Source: Neurospora intermedia (taxonomy: Eukaryota; Ascomycota; Sordariomycetes; Sordariales; Sordariaceae). Taken from it: a DNA stretch of 64,000 nucleotides. The stretch is from the NCBI GenBank assembly GCA_037102815.1, contig BTPP01000001.1:3869001-3933000 (forward strand), given 5' to 3'. How positions within the stretch are numbered: position 1 is the first letter of the stretch; every line of letters starts with the position of its first letter. A model generated the notes under the pieces. That model did no database searches and had not been told where the DNA came from. It saw only the letters and a list, made by a program, of their open reading frames with translations. Below are positions 1 to 11,735 of the stretch, piece by piece. Position numbers and translations under genes: made by a program.

Positions 1-234
1 CGGGGGATTCGTTTTGAAGCCGATAGAGAAGACATTGTTGCTGTCGTCACGGGCAATGTGCAGATGCTCTGCTCCGGTCTTGTCGTGTTGCAAGTGCAAA
101 GCAGTCAACTCCAGCTCCGGGACATGCTTTGACCGGAGAAGGGTGAAGCCGTGGAGTTTCTCGCCGGGTTTCGGGTACTGGGAGAGCTCGGTGACGGCGC
201 GGCGCGCTGCACCTTTGGTGGCGTTGCGCAGCAT
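1..234 (-). CDS. CYM1: Mitochondrial presequence protease (Cym1/PreP, M16C), N-terminal part only
   Basis: Reading leftwards from an ATG at 232-234, the frame is open to the window edge and encodes about 78 residues. After a short Arg/Ala-rich start that fits a mitochondrial targeting peptide, it reads [20 protein letters not shown], then [25 protein letters not shown] (in two parts here) and [10 protein letters not shown]. This is the conserved N-terminal strand region of the Cym1/PITRM1 family, just before the zinc motif, which lies outside the window. The family degrades cleaved presequences and other peptides in the mitochondrial matrix. The frame also stays open upstream of the chosen ATG, but the residues there look non-conserved. 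The gene is divergent from the taxilin gene. Identification rests on remembered family sequence. Only the 5' end is present. Confidence 0.85.
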
Positions 235-1803
235 CGTTCTGGCAGCAGTACTGAGAAGACCAGAGTGCTGGCAGAAGTCCTTGGCACTACCTATGCAAGG
301 CGACTGGAAATGGCGATGGTGATGGTGGTGGTGACGATACTACTTGAGGCGTCCGGTTTTGGCGGCAGTTGGAACGGGAGCTGACGCGGAGCTAGGCCTA
401 CCTGCCACACTGCAGCGGCAGTGGGTACCTCAGGTGGTGACTGACTCCCGCCCCCGCCGTCTGTCGCCCCTCAGCCCACACCCACCCCTCCAGTCCTGCC
501 CTCCTCCGAAGGAATCAAGTGGAATGAAAGGAAGCCTGGTGGAAAACCTGCAACGAACTGAACCGTGCTTCGGCAGAGTCGGGAATAGTGGGGCCGAGGC
601 GACGACGGGCGCTGGAGGCTGCACCTGCGCACGAGGAGGCTAGCTCTCTAGTGGTCTTGAACCATCCAATGAGTAGCCGTGCCTCAAAAGAGCAAAGTTG
701 TTAATGAGGTACCTCGGAGCATGATTTGTCAGCCCTTCATTCCCACACTAAAGACACTGCGATAAGTACTGTTCTATCTGTTTGTAACCTCGAGGGACAT
801 TTTTACACGTACGGGTAGAGGAAGTTGCCTCTAGACGGGAGAGGTAAGCCTCAGCTGGACTATAGGTAAGCTCATGAGACTTACTTGTATTTACTTAAGT
901 GATCATAGGTATGGACTCTTTGCAACAATATAGCTTGGCCCCATGTGTTCCGAAAAGTAGAACAAGTCATGTGTCTGAATGTTGAACTTTGCATGTCAAC
1001 AGTGAGAGCGGCAATCGGCATCTGACGAATGTGAGATGAATATGTGAGCAGCATGTTAGTACACTATCCAAAGCATATTGTTCATGCGAGGTTGATGCAC
1101 GGCGGGCCACGGATGAAATCATGATGAAAACGCCGTTTGGTATCTCGAAGTCGAGGTTTTACTTAGATCATGAAATTCTCCACAAACCATCAGGACCAAG
1201 TGCCGTGGATGACGACCAGAGAGAACCTGCCTCTAACAGTGTAATAAGAACACAGGTTTCGACCTAATATCCATGCAGGAAGTAGGTAGGTAGGTACATC
1301 TAGTGGCCAAGCAGAGTTGTGGAAAACAGCAGCCATGGAGGGACAGCGGGAGCACTGTTTCTATTCAGATTTATAGTCCGTGCTGGGCCCCGGAGACCGA
1401 GAGCAGGTACCTGCCGCCTGTTGAAACGCAGCGGAACCTGTCATCCAATTCGCGCGCCCCATCAGATTAACCGACGCCATAGCGATCTGGACGTCCTTTC
1501 CCATACATCAAAGTCTTCCGCAGCCATTATCTTGACGACTGCTGCCGTCACGGCCGCCCGAATACACAACGACTCGATTACACAACTTCCACACCACAGC
1601 GCATACAGTTTTTCTATTGTTCGCGCTCAACACCACCACACTCTGACGACGACGACGACGGCTAAGCGGCAAGGCTAGCAGTAACGCACCACTGCAGTGC
1701 ACACGCAAGCCTTTTGCAACTGACATCTCGTTGACATTGCCAGTCGGAGGGGCCACTGCCGACCACACGCCTTGTTCCCGGCATCAAGGCCAGTCCCTCG
1801 ACA
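235..1803. other. Intergenic region between divergent genes CYM1 and taxilin
   Basis: About 1.57 kb separates the two divergent starts, so it should hold both promoters. Open frames here are short or begin at non-ATG codons and have no recognisable protein character. A run of AGGTAGGTAGGTAC-like repeats lies at about 1280-1297, and a short GAC repeat at 1645-1663. No RNA gene or mobile element was seen. Confidence 0.6.
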
Positions 1804-3749
1804 ATGTCAAGCGCCAATCCTCCAGCCACTGCAACTTCCGGCCCTCGACCTGCGACACCCATGAGCAATGGATCGGCAAACCATCCGGCCGACCCCCCTC
1901 CTGCTACGAATGGCCACCCGAACCACGCTCACGAGACCCGGCCGGCTCCTGCGCCCCCCGCAAACATGGCGGGCAAAAAGGGCAAACCGAAAAAGGCCCC
2001 CGAGCCGAACGAGGCTAGTAAGCTCATTGCTGCTAGAATCACACAACTGGAGCAAGATGCCGCTGGTGAAAAGGACCAGGAGGCCGAAATAGGTGCGTGT
2101 TTGTCCTTACAACCTGCTGGGCGCTTGAGAGGGCAATGGCGGATGTTATGGGATCGAAAAGGGGGGGGACAGAAGGCTCAGAAACACTCGACAGTCGTTG
2201 ACCGAACCTCCTCAGTCAACCTTTGCTGCATGTCTTCAGACCACCCTCCAGTCTCGATTGGGATGTAGACGGGTTGAATCAAGACAGAGGGGTTTTGTCA
2301 AAACGGGCGATCTTGGCTTCGGATGAAAGAGAAGGCGCTGACAGCAAGCCGTGCGCAGAACGAGAGGTCAAGAAAGCTAGTAGGGAGCTACACAGCCAGA
2401 CCTCGCGGATGAACGACCTCCAAAAGATTGATCATCTGACCAAACGCTGTGCGGACTTGCTGGCGGAGATGAAGAGGCTCGAACGTGAAAGCATCAAAAA
2501 CAAGAAACGAGGCGATCAGCTACAGAAGGACAAGGACAATAGCCGCAATGAACTCAACAAGACAACGTCGCTTAAAGAGAAGCTCGAGAAACTCTGCCGC
2601 GAACTGCAAAAAGAGAATAACAAGCTCAAGGTATGGGATCATGTGTGTGTTCAAGTAGCGTTCAAGGTTACTGACAATGCTCGTCTACCTAGAACGAGAA
2701 CAAGACGCTATCGGATACGCAGGTTCGAAGTCAGAACTCATGGGATGAGAGGTATTCAGCTCTTCTTCGTCGAATGGATGACTATCAGGAAGAAAAGGAC
2801 AATCCGCGCAAGCAAGTAGTGGACATGGAAATGGATGAATTGTCAGTAACGGCTCCATTCCTTGCCTGGTTCTATTGTTACACTCGCTCACTGTCACCAG
2901 TTTTCGCCAGCGGTTCAAGTCTCTGATCGAGCAGTACGAGCTGAGGGAACTCCACTTCCATGCGCAAATGCGGACCAAGGAGCTCGAAGTCCAGTACAAC
3001 CTCGCTAGGTTTGAGCGTGAAAAGAAGAACTACGAGGCCGAATTGGCGCGCTCAAGGCAGTTAAACGCCCAGGTGCAGACCTTTTCAAAGACGGAGACGG
3101 AGCTGAGACAACAACTCAATGTCTACGTGGACAAGTTCAAGCAGGTCCGTACTAGCCGATAATGGTACCAAGACGGAGTGGCGATGAAGAAGGCTGACAG
3201 CATGGCTAGGTTGAGGACACGCTGAACAATAGCAACGACTTGTTCCTTACGTTCCGCAAGGAAATGGAGGATATGTCGAAGAAGACAAAACGCCTTGAGA
3301 GGGAAAACGAGAACCTCAAGAGAAAGCACGAGCAGGTGAATGGCAACATCCTCAAGATGGCGGAGGAGCGGAACAAGTACTTGGCCGAGATCGAGGACCT
3401 CAAGAAAAAGTGCGAGAAGCTGAATGGCATCATTAAACAGATGCAGCAGCAGGGCCGGGGGATCCCGCAAGGGCTGGCTGGCGCGGTTGAAACGGGCTAT
3501 GCGGAAGGTGAAGGAGAGCTTGAGGGGGATGAAAGCGAGTACGAAGACGAGTACGACGAAGAAGGAGATGAGGAAGTGAGTGACGAGGGCGACGAGTACG
3601 ACGATGAAACCGAGGACGAGCAGCAGATGCAGCAGCATCACCAACCGCAGCCGTACGGGCCTGAGCGGCCGCCCCCTCCTGCTCCGGCTCCTGCCCCTGT
3701 TCCCACCAAGGCCGCCCTTACCGCTAACGGCGCGTACCACCTTTGCTAG
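1804..3749 (+). CDS. Taxilin-family coiled-coil protein
   Basis: Five exons fit: 1804-2092, 2359-2630, 2693-2841, 2901-3144 and 3210-3749. All junctions keep phase and give 497 residues. The N-terminus is Pro/Asn/Ala-rich and disordered. It is followed by a long coiled coil of about 300 residues with the taxilin signature: EKLCRELQKENNKLK, then FKSLIEQYELRELHFHAQM and FRKEMEDMSKKTKRLERENE. The C-terminal tail is very acidic, then Gln/Pro-rich. Taxilins bind syntaxins and take part in vesicle traffic; in fungi the role is little known, so this function is inferred from the family. Intron 3 uses a weaker donor (GTCAGT). The end at 3749 is the first in-frame stop; a further 3' exon cannot be excluded. 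Confidence 0.85.
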
Positions 3750-5004
3750 ATGGATATCCGCATGCTCGCTCATTTCCGAGAGTTTCTGTCCCGCGACAAC
3801 GGCTCAGGTTAAGGGTATGTATGCAGTGAAACACCGAGGTTATGACTCGGCTATCGATATGCTCAGAGGACTAGCTCAACCCATCAGTTCATCCAGGCGT
3901 AATGACTGGCATGAACAGGTAACGACATTGCCGTATTAGTGTAGTATTGTCTAGTGAAGAAATTCAGCGGTTGCAGGAGAGGCTCAATGCTTTGATGGCC
4001 CAGAAATTGAGGCTCGATGATATAATGGACACTAGAGCAGTCGCAGTCCGATGAACGTCCTGACATGGAAGTACGGACCATTCCCGTCAACTTGGCTTCA
4101 ACAACCCCGCATACCTGTAGTGTAGGCAGCGCCCCCACTTTCCCCTGGGCATTTGTTTTCCATGTCACGGCTGCAGCTGGCAGTGTTGACAGCCTGAAGC
4201 CCTTGATGCCGCCCTAACAATTCCCACTACTGAGACAGTCATGTCAGACTTTATGCTTGCAACAAGAGGCTCGGCTGGTGGACTTGGGGGGATTTCTCCG
4301 TACACCAACCATTTCTCCCTCGTTTCTATCGATCCTCGACGTTTCTGCAAAACATTGCACTTTGCCGACGACGACGGACCAGGCTTCCAGTCTACATAGT
4401 AACCCCCCCGATTGCCTGCGGAATTCTCCGTCTCGGTATCCGGTCGAGGTTGTTCCTAATCAAATTCAGCTGCATCATACGCACACCAATCTGAACGGCC
4501 CAAAAAGCCGAACATGGGATAAGAACAACTACACTACGCCAAAAGACGAACATTGCACGTGCAGGCCTGAAACGTTGGGATTGCTTGTGATTCTGAATCG
4601 TTCAGCTCCTTGTTCACTTATCATCTCCATACCACTCAGCACAGGCGTCGCTAGAAAGTTGAGAAAAGGCGGGTCATTTGGCACCTACCTTTGTTATTGC
4701 CTTCTACGCTAGTGGGTTGTGCCGAACGCGACAGGTTGATCTGATCTGACGGTCCAATTCCTCCGATCCATGGAACCGCCTCCTCGAATGAATCGACCTA
4801 TAACACATTCTCGCTATAATATTCCAGACTCTTTATCATCCCGCAGCCCAAGTTAGGCGTGCGCTGCGGACCGCGCAGTCGATTGCGACCTTACCTAGCT
4901 TCCGTCTTCGGCGCCCGATAACAGATTAACACCGAACCGAAAATCGACTTTCATCACTACAGTCTGTCCCAGCCGAGCGTTCACATCCACATATATGTTG
5001 CACT
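3750..5004. other. Intergenic region downstream of taxilin
   Basis: It holds the 3' end of the taxilin transcript and the promoter of the next gene. A 151-codon open frame at 4257-4712 has no recognisable character. The stretch just before 5005 is AT-richer and CT-rich, as expected for a 5' leader. Nothing else was identified. Confidence 0.5.
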
Positions 5005-6516
5005 ATGGCGTTTATCCAAGATCCCCGTCTGCGTCAGCGCTGGAATCAGATCTCTCACAATGCCGAGGCGGTAACTGAGAACGCCGCCGCCGGCATCTGG
5101 ACCTTCCAGCACCAATACATCACCCCCTGCCTGTCATCTCTCGCCGACTCCATCGATAGCTGCACGAGCCTATGTCTTGGAGACCGCGAAGAGCGTGCCC
5201 GACGCGCGCGCGAGCGAGACCGCGGAGCTCACCGTACGAGGGCCGAGTATATGTTTGATTTCTACGACGACTGGGACGATGATTTTGCTGCGGATCAAGG
5301 GACCGCCAGTAGCGGAGGAGGAGGAGGACTTTTCAGCGGCTGGGGCGGCGAGGACTGGGATCGCTTACTGGCGGGGACGGGAAACGATCGGAGACATGCG
5401 GCCGGTGGCACGGGGGACGTGGTGGATCAACCGAGACGAAAGAGAGGGATGAGCTATGGGACGAGAGGAGGACCAAGGAGAAAGGCTTCGTTGCCCGAGG
5501 ACGACCCGACTGTGATTCCGAGGACGGCACCGCTGGGGTTCTTGGGGCGATTGCCCTTCAAGTTTGGCGGTACACTCAGGTACAAGCCGTCAGCGGCGAA
5601 CTTGCGAGACCACCCGGGCGCTCTACTGCCTGGACAACAACAGCAGGGAGGACGCCGACATCGAGATGAAAATGAGCCGTTGCTTGGGACAAGCTCGGAT
5701 GAGGGTGAGCATGCTCGGAACCATGAACAACATGCAAGGGAATCGCCACAGTTGAGGCCGCGCAGTAATACTGGCGAGTCAGAAGGCACGTCGTCGAGCT
5801 CGTATCGATCGAGGAACGACATATTCCCAAGTGATGGCGAGGGCGATGAGGATGCGGTACCGTTAGACGACGAATTTGCGGTCGCCCTTGGCCGCGTGGA
5901 CGACGGGAGCAGTAACAGGACGAAAAGCACTAAGGGGAAACGGCCGGCGAACGGAGATAGGGAGTCAGGGATAGCAAGATCAGTGTCAAGGACTACGATA
6001 GCGTCGACCTACTCGGCCTACCGTATCGATGATACCACAATCTTCCCAACATCGAGTTCAGAGGATGCCCTGCCGACTCCATCGCTGGAGGATTTACAGC
6101 GAGAGGAAGAACAGGCTGAGAGGGAAGAATATGAGGAGATTGAACGCAAGAGAAATGCTGCGTCTCGCTTGGCTGCACAGCGTGGATTGCGCAAAGAAGA
6201 GGAGGGGGCTCCCAAGCCAGAGGCAGCACTGAAATCGGGTCCGGAGCTGGAATCAAAACAAGCCGAAGTAGACCATGGACCGATCCCCGAAGAACCAACT
6301 CTGCATAAAAACAAATCACAAGATGAAACAAGGAAGATTTCTGAGGATGAAATGAGGGAGACGAAGCTCCCAGCTTTTACGGAAGTCAGGAGCAATGACA
6401 CTACTGCAGCCAGACAGACCCACAATGGAGGTGCGAAGGAGAGCACGACAGCCAAACTCGAGGGAAGCAACACAGAGCTCCAATTCATACCAGCACGGTT
6501 ACCTCATTTTGGATGA
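5005..6516 (+). CDS. Uncharacterised 503-residue protein, largely disordered
   Basis: A single uninterrupted frame runs from an ATG at 5005 to a TGA at 6514-6516. The first 75 residues look folded and resemble a helical segment with several Cys/Trp residues. They are followed by an Arg-rich stretch and the acidic-aromatic motif YMFDFYDDWDDDF at about residues 81-93. A second ordered-looking segment, near residues 170-195, reads APLGFLGRLPFKFGGTLRY. The rest is low-complexity Ser/Glu/Arg sequence with a Glu/Arg helix near residues 355-395. No signal peptide, membrane span or catalytic motif was seen. I do not recognise the family. The two ordered islands are the parts most likely to be conserved, and the gene call itself is strong because of its length and ATG context. 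Confidence 0.8.
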   Translation: MAFIQDPRLRQRWNQISHNAEAVTENAAAGIWTFQHQYITPCLSSLADSIDSCTSLCLGDREERARRARERDRGAHRTRAEYMFDFYDDWDDDFAADQGTASSGGGGGLFSGWGGEDWDRLLAGTGNDRRHAAGGTGDVVDQPRRKRGMSYGTRGGPRRKASLPEDDPTVIPRTAPLGFLGRLPFKFGGTLRYKPSAANLRDHPGALLPGQQQQGGRRHRDENEPLLGTSSDEGEHARNHEQHARESPQLRPRSNTGESEGTSSSSYRSRNDIFPSDGEGDEDAVPLDDEFAVALGRVDDGSSNRTKSTKGKRPANGDRESGIARSVSRTTIASTYSAYRIDDTTIFPTSSSEDALPTPSLEDLQREEEQAEREEYEEIERKRNAASRLAAQRGLRKEEEGAPKPEAALKSGPELESKQAEVDHGPIPEEPTLHKNKSQDETRKISEDEMRETKLPAFTEVRSNDTTAARQTHNGGAKESTTAKLEGSNTELQFIPARLPHFG

Positions 6517-7639
6517 AATAACCAGGCCTGATAATGCGAGCCAGCGAACAGGGACTGGGGGCTACAAAACGGACCAGACGGTATCACAGCTCTACAAGAT
6601 AGATGTTAGAGTTACGACTTTTTACGAACCTAAAACAACGAAGGATAATGCGGCTAATGGTTTCTCCATGACTAAATTGGTGGTTTAATCAGAAGAAGGG
6701 GTTTTCTATTCAAGACAAACTGATAGAGACATGAGATGCCCGGACATTAAGAGCCAGAGACATGAAAGAGGCCATCGTTGGACGGTAGTCTTTAGAACGG
6801 AGTTAGGGTCCTTTTGGAATAATCAGGACCGGATTTTATAAAGTAGGTTAGTTCGAATGACAGGTTCAACTTGGGAGGGCCTGTATGATTGTCTCGATGA
6901 GTAGAAGCTTAGCTCATGACAGTAGCATGGTTAGACCTATATTAGCCTCGAACACTAGTGTACCTGGAATACGAGGGAGAAGGTGAAAAGAGGGAAAAAA
7001 AAAAAAAACCAGCCCTTCAGGGTCCTAGTGGCAGAGTGCGCACATGTATCGATAATTATAAACGGATAGATTTATGGGAGCCTAGCTTTGTCGGACCATG
7101 TGGCGATGCGTCCAAACGCGGGCTCGGAGAGATCAAAGAAATGCAATGAACATGTCAACCATTCGCAATTTCAAACAAAAATAGGGAAAAAAAAAAAAAA
7201 AAAAAAAAAAAACAGGACAAGGTTCCCCGCATCCACCACATACCCCAGAGTCCCCGGTCTACCCCGGACTCCACCCTTCCTCCAGGGGGGTTACAATACG
7301 ACGTTATGTATGGGAGACGTCAGTGAAGCTTCATGCCAGATTCCGTTGTTCATCCCAAGTTCTTTGCGCTCGGAGTTTATATACTTTGTAACTGATACAA
7401 GAACCTTTGGACCTGACAACGGTATTTGATATCAGGTTCTCCCTCCATCTCGTTTTTGCCGAGCTTCCTCCCCTTATTATCTACCTCCCGTCCCGAATGA
7501 ACTACTTTGTGTGATACCCACCACCTACTGTAGGACAGACAACACATGCCACTGCATCCTACCACTCCTTACATTTGTCCAGTACCATATCTAATCACAT
7601 TTTCCATTCATTGCACTTGAACTCACTACACTAGCATCC
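6517..7639. other. Intergenic region with two poly-A tracts
   Basis: No gene is visible. It includes an A-run at about 6998-7010 and a longer run of 26 A at 7187-7212. The last 200 bases are CT-rich and end in the leader of the nitronate monooxygenase gene. Confidence 0.5.
7187..7212. repeat. Homopolymer A tract (26 bases)
   Basis: An uninterrupted run of A follows a GGG. No target-site duplication or element body was seen next to it, so it is treated as a simple repeat and not as a retroposon tail. Confidence 0.8.
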
Positions 7640-8731
7640 ATGACACCATCAACCACGGCGCCCACAGGGCCCATCACAACCCATCTCACCACGCTCCTGG
7701 GCATCAAACACCCAATCATCCTCGCCGGCATGGCCCGCGTTTCTGGCGGTCCCCTCGCAGCTGCCGTCTCCAACGCGGGCGGCCTCGGCGTCATAGGCGG
7801 TTTCATGTACACGCCCGACCAGCTGCGCTCCATCATCGCCGAGATGAAAGCCAATTTCAGCCGGCCGGACCTGCCCTTCGGCGTCGACCTGGCCCTGCCG
7901 CAGATCGGCGGCTCGGCCCGCAAGACCAACCACGACTACACAGGTGGCAAGCTGGACGAGCTCATCGACATCACCATCGAGAGCGGCGCCAGGCTGTTTG
8001 TGTCGGCCGTGGGCGTGCCGCCCAAGCGCATCATCGACAAGCTCCACGCCAACGGGATCCTGGTCATGAACATGGTGGGCCACCCCAAGCACGCTGTCAA
8101 GGCGCTGCAGCTCGGCGTCGACATGGTGTGCGCCCAGGGAGGGGAAGGCGGTGGACACACGGGCGATGTGGCTAACAGCGTGTTGATCCCCTCAGTGGTG
8201 GACGTGGCGAGGATGTTTAAGCCTACGATGCTGAACAAGGTATTGGGTACGACGGATCAGCCGGCGCTGGTGGTGGCGGCCGGCGGCATCGCGGATGGGC
8301 GCGGGCTGGCGAGCAGCTTGATGCAAGGGGCCGCGGGCGTCTGGGTGGGAACGAGGTTCGTGGCGAGCAAGGAGGCCAGCTGCAGCGATCAGCACAAGGA
8401 GGCGGTGGTAGCGTGCGGGTTTCAGGACACGGAGCGAACGCTGGTTGTGAGCGGGAGACCCCTAAGAATGAAGACGAACCAGTATATCGCCAAGTGGCAT
8501 GCGCAGCCAGAGAAGATTGCCGAGTTGACGGGGAAGGGCATCGTGCCGATCGAGTGGGATATGGATCAAGGAAACGAGATTGACCCGCCACATCTGATGG
8601 GACAGGTGGCGGGGTTGGTGAAGAAGGTGCAGCCGGCTGGGGAGATTGTGGAGGAAATGGTGCAGGAGGCGGTTGAGCAGTTGAAGTTGGGACAGGCGTA
8701 TTTGAACGGGGGTAGGACGAGCAAGCTATAA
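7640..8731 (+). CDS. Nitronate monooxygenase (2-nitropropane dioxygenase family)
   Basis: An intron-free frame from an ATG at 7640 encodes 363 residues, a normal length for this FMN-dependent TIM-barrel family. Visible landmarks are the N-terminal HPIILAGMARVSGGPLAAAVSNAGGLGVIGG segment (residues about 24-55, partly quoted), the central AQGGEGGGHTGD motif with the presumed catalytic base His173, and the phosphate-binding VVAAGGIADGRG and GVWVGTRF motifs near residues 210-235. The family oxidises propionate-3-nitronate and related nitronates to carbonyl compounds with oxygen and FMN, so it detoxifies nitro toxins. The exact substrate here is unknown. No mitochondrial presequence or PTS1 was noted. 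It is convergent with NAA20 and is probably not functionally linked to its neighbours. Confidence 0.9.
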   Translation: MTPSTTAPTGPITTHLTTLLGIKHPIILAGMARVSGGPLAAAVSNAGGLGVIGGFMYTPDQLRSIIAEMKANFSRPDLPFGVDLALPQIGGSARKTNHDYTGGKLDELIDITIESGARLFVSAVGVPPKRIIDKLHANGILVMNMVGHPKHAVKALQLGVDMVCAQGGEGGGHTGDVANSVLIPSVVDVARMFKPTMLNKVLGTTDQPALVVAAGGIADGRGLASSLMQGAAGVWVGTRFVASKEASCSDQHKEAVVACGFQDTERTLVVSGRPLRMKTNQYIAKWHAQPEKIAELTGKGIVPIEWDMDQGNEIDPPHLMGQVAGLVKKVQPAGEIVEEMVQEAVEQLKLGQAYLNGGRTSKL

Positions 8732-9933
8732 ACGAGGGGGGTGGCGCGAAGGGTCGAGGATGTGTTGTATATATATGTTGACCATAATCCCGTTCTTTAT
8801 TCTATATTTGATGCATGTCGTGGTCGGCACCTTTCATGTTCCCTCCCACCTGTCATCCATCCCACCTCTTCGACTGGGCCGTCGCCCATAGGACACTGTA
8901 TAACCCGTAACCTGGCTTTCCCACGGTATATGCATCACTTCCTGCGTCACTCCTCCCGTGACAAGTTGGTAAGATGGCATAGCGGTCATGGTTGTTGGCC
9001 CCTCTCCTTCCGGTCCCCTTTTGGCCTCCTGTCTCCCATTCCCGTGCACGCTTTACGATCTGGCCAGTGGTAGGTCCACTTTCTTCTCTTCTTTATTCAT
9101 TCATCTATTTCTTCTCTTTTTCTGCTGCACTTTTCTTCTAATCGCTGTTCTTTATGCGTTGTCCTCAAGCCAGATGAACGAAGGAAGGCACAAACAACAT
9201 TTTGATGTGCTCAAAGGGGTTTGGGTGCATTTTTTTTTTAAAAAAAAGAGGTAAATTACAGATCAATTGTTGTCCAATTATCATCATCATCGAATTTTGT
9301 AGTTACAACCCAAAAGAGACGGCCTCATCATAATGTCACCAAACACACAAGCGCTGCTGTCATCTGCACGTAAACCTTGGTTACAACCTCTGTCTGATCT
9401 ACAGTACTACTTACCTTGGGTAGTTATCTCTCTGCTTTCCGCTAGCAATCTATCAAGGCTCATGACAAAATCTCGTCAACTTGTGAATACTCAGATAGCG
9501 ATTGAAAGGTCCGGAGGGGACATAGCAGGATGACTGTAATCCGGGTCATGATTGAGGTTTTTGACATGAGAAATCCACGATCAGTATATGATGAGGAAAA
9601 GGTCATTTTATCATCTTACCACGTACCCAGCTTTAGAACGTGTGGAAAGTCTCTCACAATAAGGAGCCACTCGAACTATTGCTGTAAGTAAAAAGGCCTG
9701 ATCGTTTACAAGGCCTGGTGTCTCTCGAACTCCTCTCTTCTCCTGTTGCTACGCATGCCTAATGCTTGGTTCGAAGCAGCTGGATTCATATCGGCATCTG
9801 CGGCGCTCCAACTTGTCGTTTCTGGATCTGTTGATGTATCATGTTGGTAGTACCCTGACGAGTCGCAGCCTCAACAGCACCCGGGCAAGCATGAGTGGAA
9901 TGACGATGTCTTCTTTCCAGGGAGTGAATCTTT
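8732..9933. other. Convergent intergenic region, NMO and NAA20 3' sides
   Basis: It holds the 3' ends of two convergent genes. A T-run directly followed by an A-run near 9231-9248 could form a short hairpin. No coding region with protein character was found. Confidence 0.5.
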
Positions 9934-10567
9934 TCACCACACATCGCTCGGGTCTACCTCGAACTTTTCGCCATCTTCCCGAATGTGCTCCTTCTTGACG
10001 TCTCTCTTCATGGGTTTGCGCATATCGTAGGCATCCTCCGACGACTTGGTTGGGTCGCTCGAGTGGTCGCCGTAGTAGTCCTTGACGGTGCGGAAGATGC
10101 TGTAGCCCATGCTCTTGTAGAACTGGATGGCCTTGTGGTTGGTACTCCTCACAAACAGATCGACGAACCAGGCATCGTTGGCGTCAGCAGCGGCCTCTAG
10201 CTGCTCTGTAAGCATCTTGCCAATGCCCAGACGACGAGCCTCGGGCGCTACGGTGACTGCGGTGATGTGAGCGTGCCAGGGGAGGTAGTGCTCTGAGAAC
10301 TTGTAGTAGTCTGGTGAGGACTCAAGTTTGCCCATGACTGTTTGTGTGTGTTAGCATACGGTAAGACAAAGAGTGATAAATACTTAGTGAATGCTCACTG
10401 TATCCAATTATGTTGCCATGTTGATCCTCGGCGACCTGGAAGAGCGATGGCCACTTTGCATGGTACTGCAAGTAAAATCCAAGTTCGTATGTTTCTGTAA
10501 AGGGGTCGAGGTTGCACTTTGAGAATTTGTTGAGGTCATCTGGGCGGAATTGGCGGAAGTTGGCCAT
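9934..10567 (-). CDS. NAA20: N-alpha-acetyltransferase NatB catalytic subunit (Naa20/Nat3)
   Basis: Two exons on the minus strand fit, 10399-10567 and 9934-10337. They are joined through a 61-base intron that rebuilds the family motif GYIMGK, and they give 190 residues. The sequence follows Naa20 along its whole length: the start MANFRQFRPDDLNKFSKCNLD, then the substrate-loop region ETYELGFYLQYHAKWP, the acetyl-CoA-binding RRLGIG motif, WFVDLFVRSTNHKAIQFYKS and YDMRKPMKRD. NatB acetylates N-terminal Met followed by Asp, Glu, Asn or Gln, co-translationally at the ribosome, together with the auxiliary subunit Naa25, which is not in this window. Start and stop are well supported. Spacing to the upstream divergent gene is about 1.2 kb. 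Confidence 0.95.
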
Positions 10568-11735
10568 TTTGTGAGTGTCTCAGGAACTCTTTTCCGTTCC
10601 GATGCTGTGGTGGTATTTTGAGTTGAAGATATTTCCGTCGGTAAAAGACCGTTAACGGGCAAAAGAAACCAGGATGATTGTGTAGTGCTGGCTTTTAACA
10701 GGCCTACGTGGCGACTACACTGCAAGCTGTTAGTGTGCTGTTTGCTTTGACGTCGATAGCTGCCCAAGCAACTGCTTGGACCCCCCCCAGGGGCAGGAGT
10801 GCCCCACGCGTGCCAGACAACAAACAGCCTTGTTGTCAATGCGGGGCAGACGGTACCTCATCTGCCCGCAAGCGATTCAGTCGCCCCTGGCATGAAGCCG
10901 CAGCTGGGGAGGGGAGGGGACCCTTCAAGTTCCGCCTTCCCGTACGTCTTGTTCCAAAGATGGATGTTTCCTTCTCGGTACTCTCGTCCGTAGTCGCTTG
11001 CCCCTGACAGCCAGTCCGAGCTTGGAGGTCAAACCGCTGAAATCATCCAAGAGGAAATTCCAGGACCATCCCACTGCACCACCTCGGAACCACTGTCACA
11101 TCACTCGCAGCTACGTCCTCCTAGATAGAGATTACTCAATGCCCCTGGCCACGACTACGAATCACCGCCCGCGCTATCCTTCCAAGTCCCCATCCACTCT
11201 ATCCACCCCAACACTTCATCACTTTCAAGGCCAAAGCAAGAGTTGCCTTTTTGCACCTCTATAGCCAAGGTGCTGTGTTCCTCATTGTTTCGAGACAACA
11301 AAAGGGAATCCGACGCACTCGCGAACATCCCTAGCATAGCCCGCGAAACAGTTCCCCCTCACCGACCGAGACCGACCGCCCGCCCGCCCAACAACTGCAT
11401 CTCTCGACTCGTCCAACGGATTTGCGCCTGTCCCTCTACCTACCGCTCAACGAACTCCCGTTTCATACGGTCCATCTCTCTTAGCCTTCTATCTTAATCA
11501 GACCAACTCTCCAGTGCGTCGTTATTACGCTTTGTCGCCTCGCTCCGCTGTAAAGGGAATCCCGAGTTAATTGGACCGCGAACAACCGACCGCAACCTGC
11601 GCCGCGCACCGCTATAAGCAGACACGAGCCGTTCATCGCTCCGAGCACTTCTCGCCTTGTTCGTCTACCGCAGGGGGAGTGAATCAGCAGGGAAACATTG
11701 CTTTCACACAATCCAACAAATTACCAAGCCCACCC
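10568..11735. other. Divergent intergenic region and long 5' leader
   Basis: It holds the promoter of NAA20 and the leader of the next gene. The frame of the downstream gene is open back to 11571, but only from a TTG codon; the first in-frame ATG is at 11736. The last 400 bases are C-rich and pyrimidine-rich. No other gene was seen. Confidence 0.5.

Noticed and set aside
7187-7212. The A26 run as a possible retroposon tail
   Set aside because: No target-site duplication, element body or open frame adjoins it; simple homopolymers of this size also occur elsewhere in the window.
11571-11735. The upstream extension of the 417-residue protein gene
   Set aside because: The frame opens at a TTG and reads as C-rich leader, so the double ATG at 11736 was chosen as the start.
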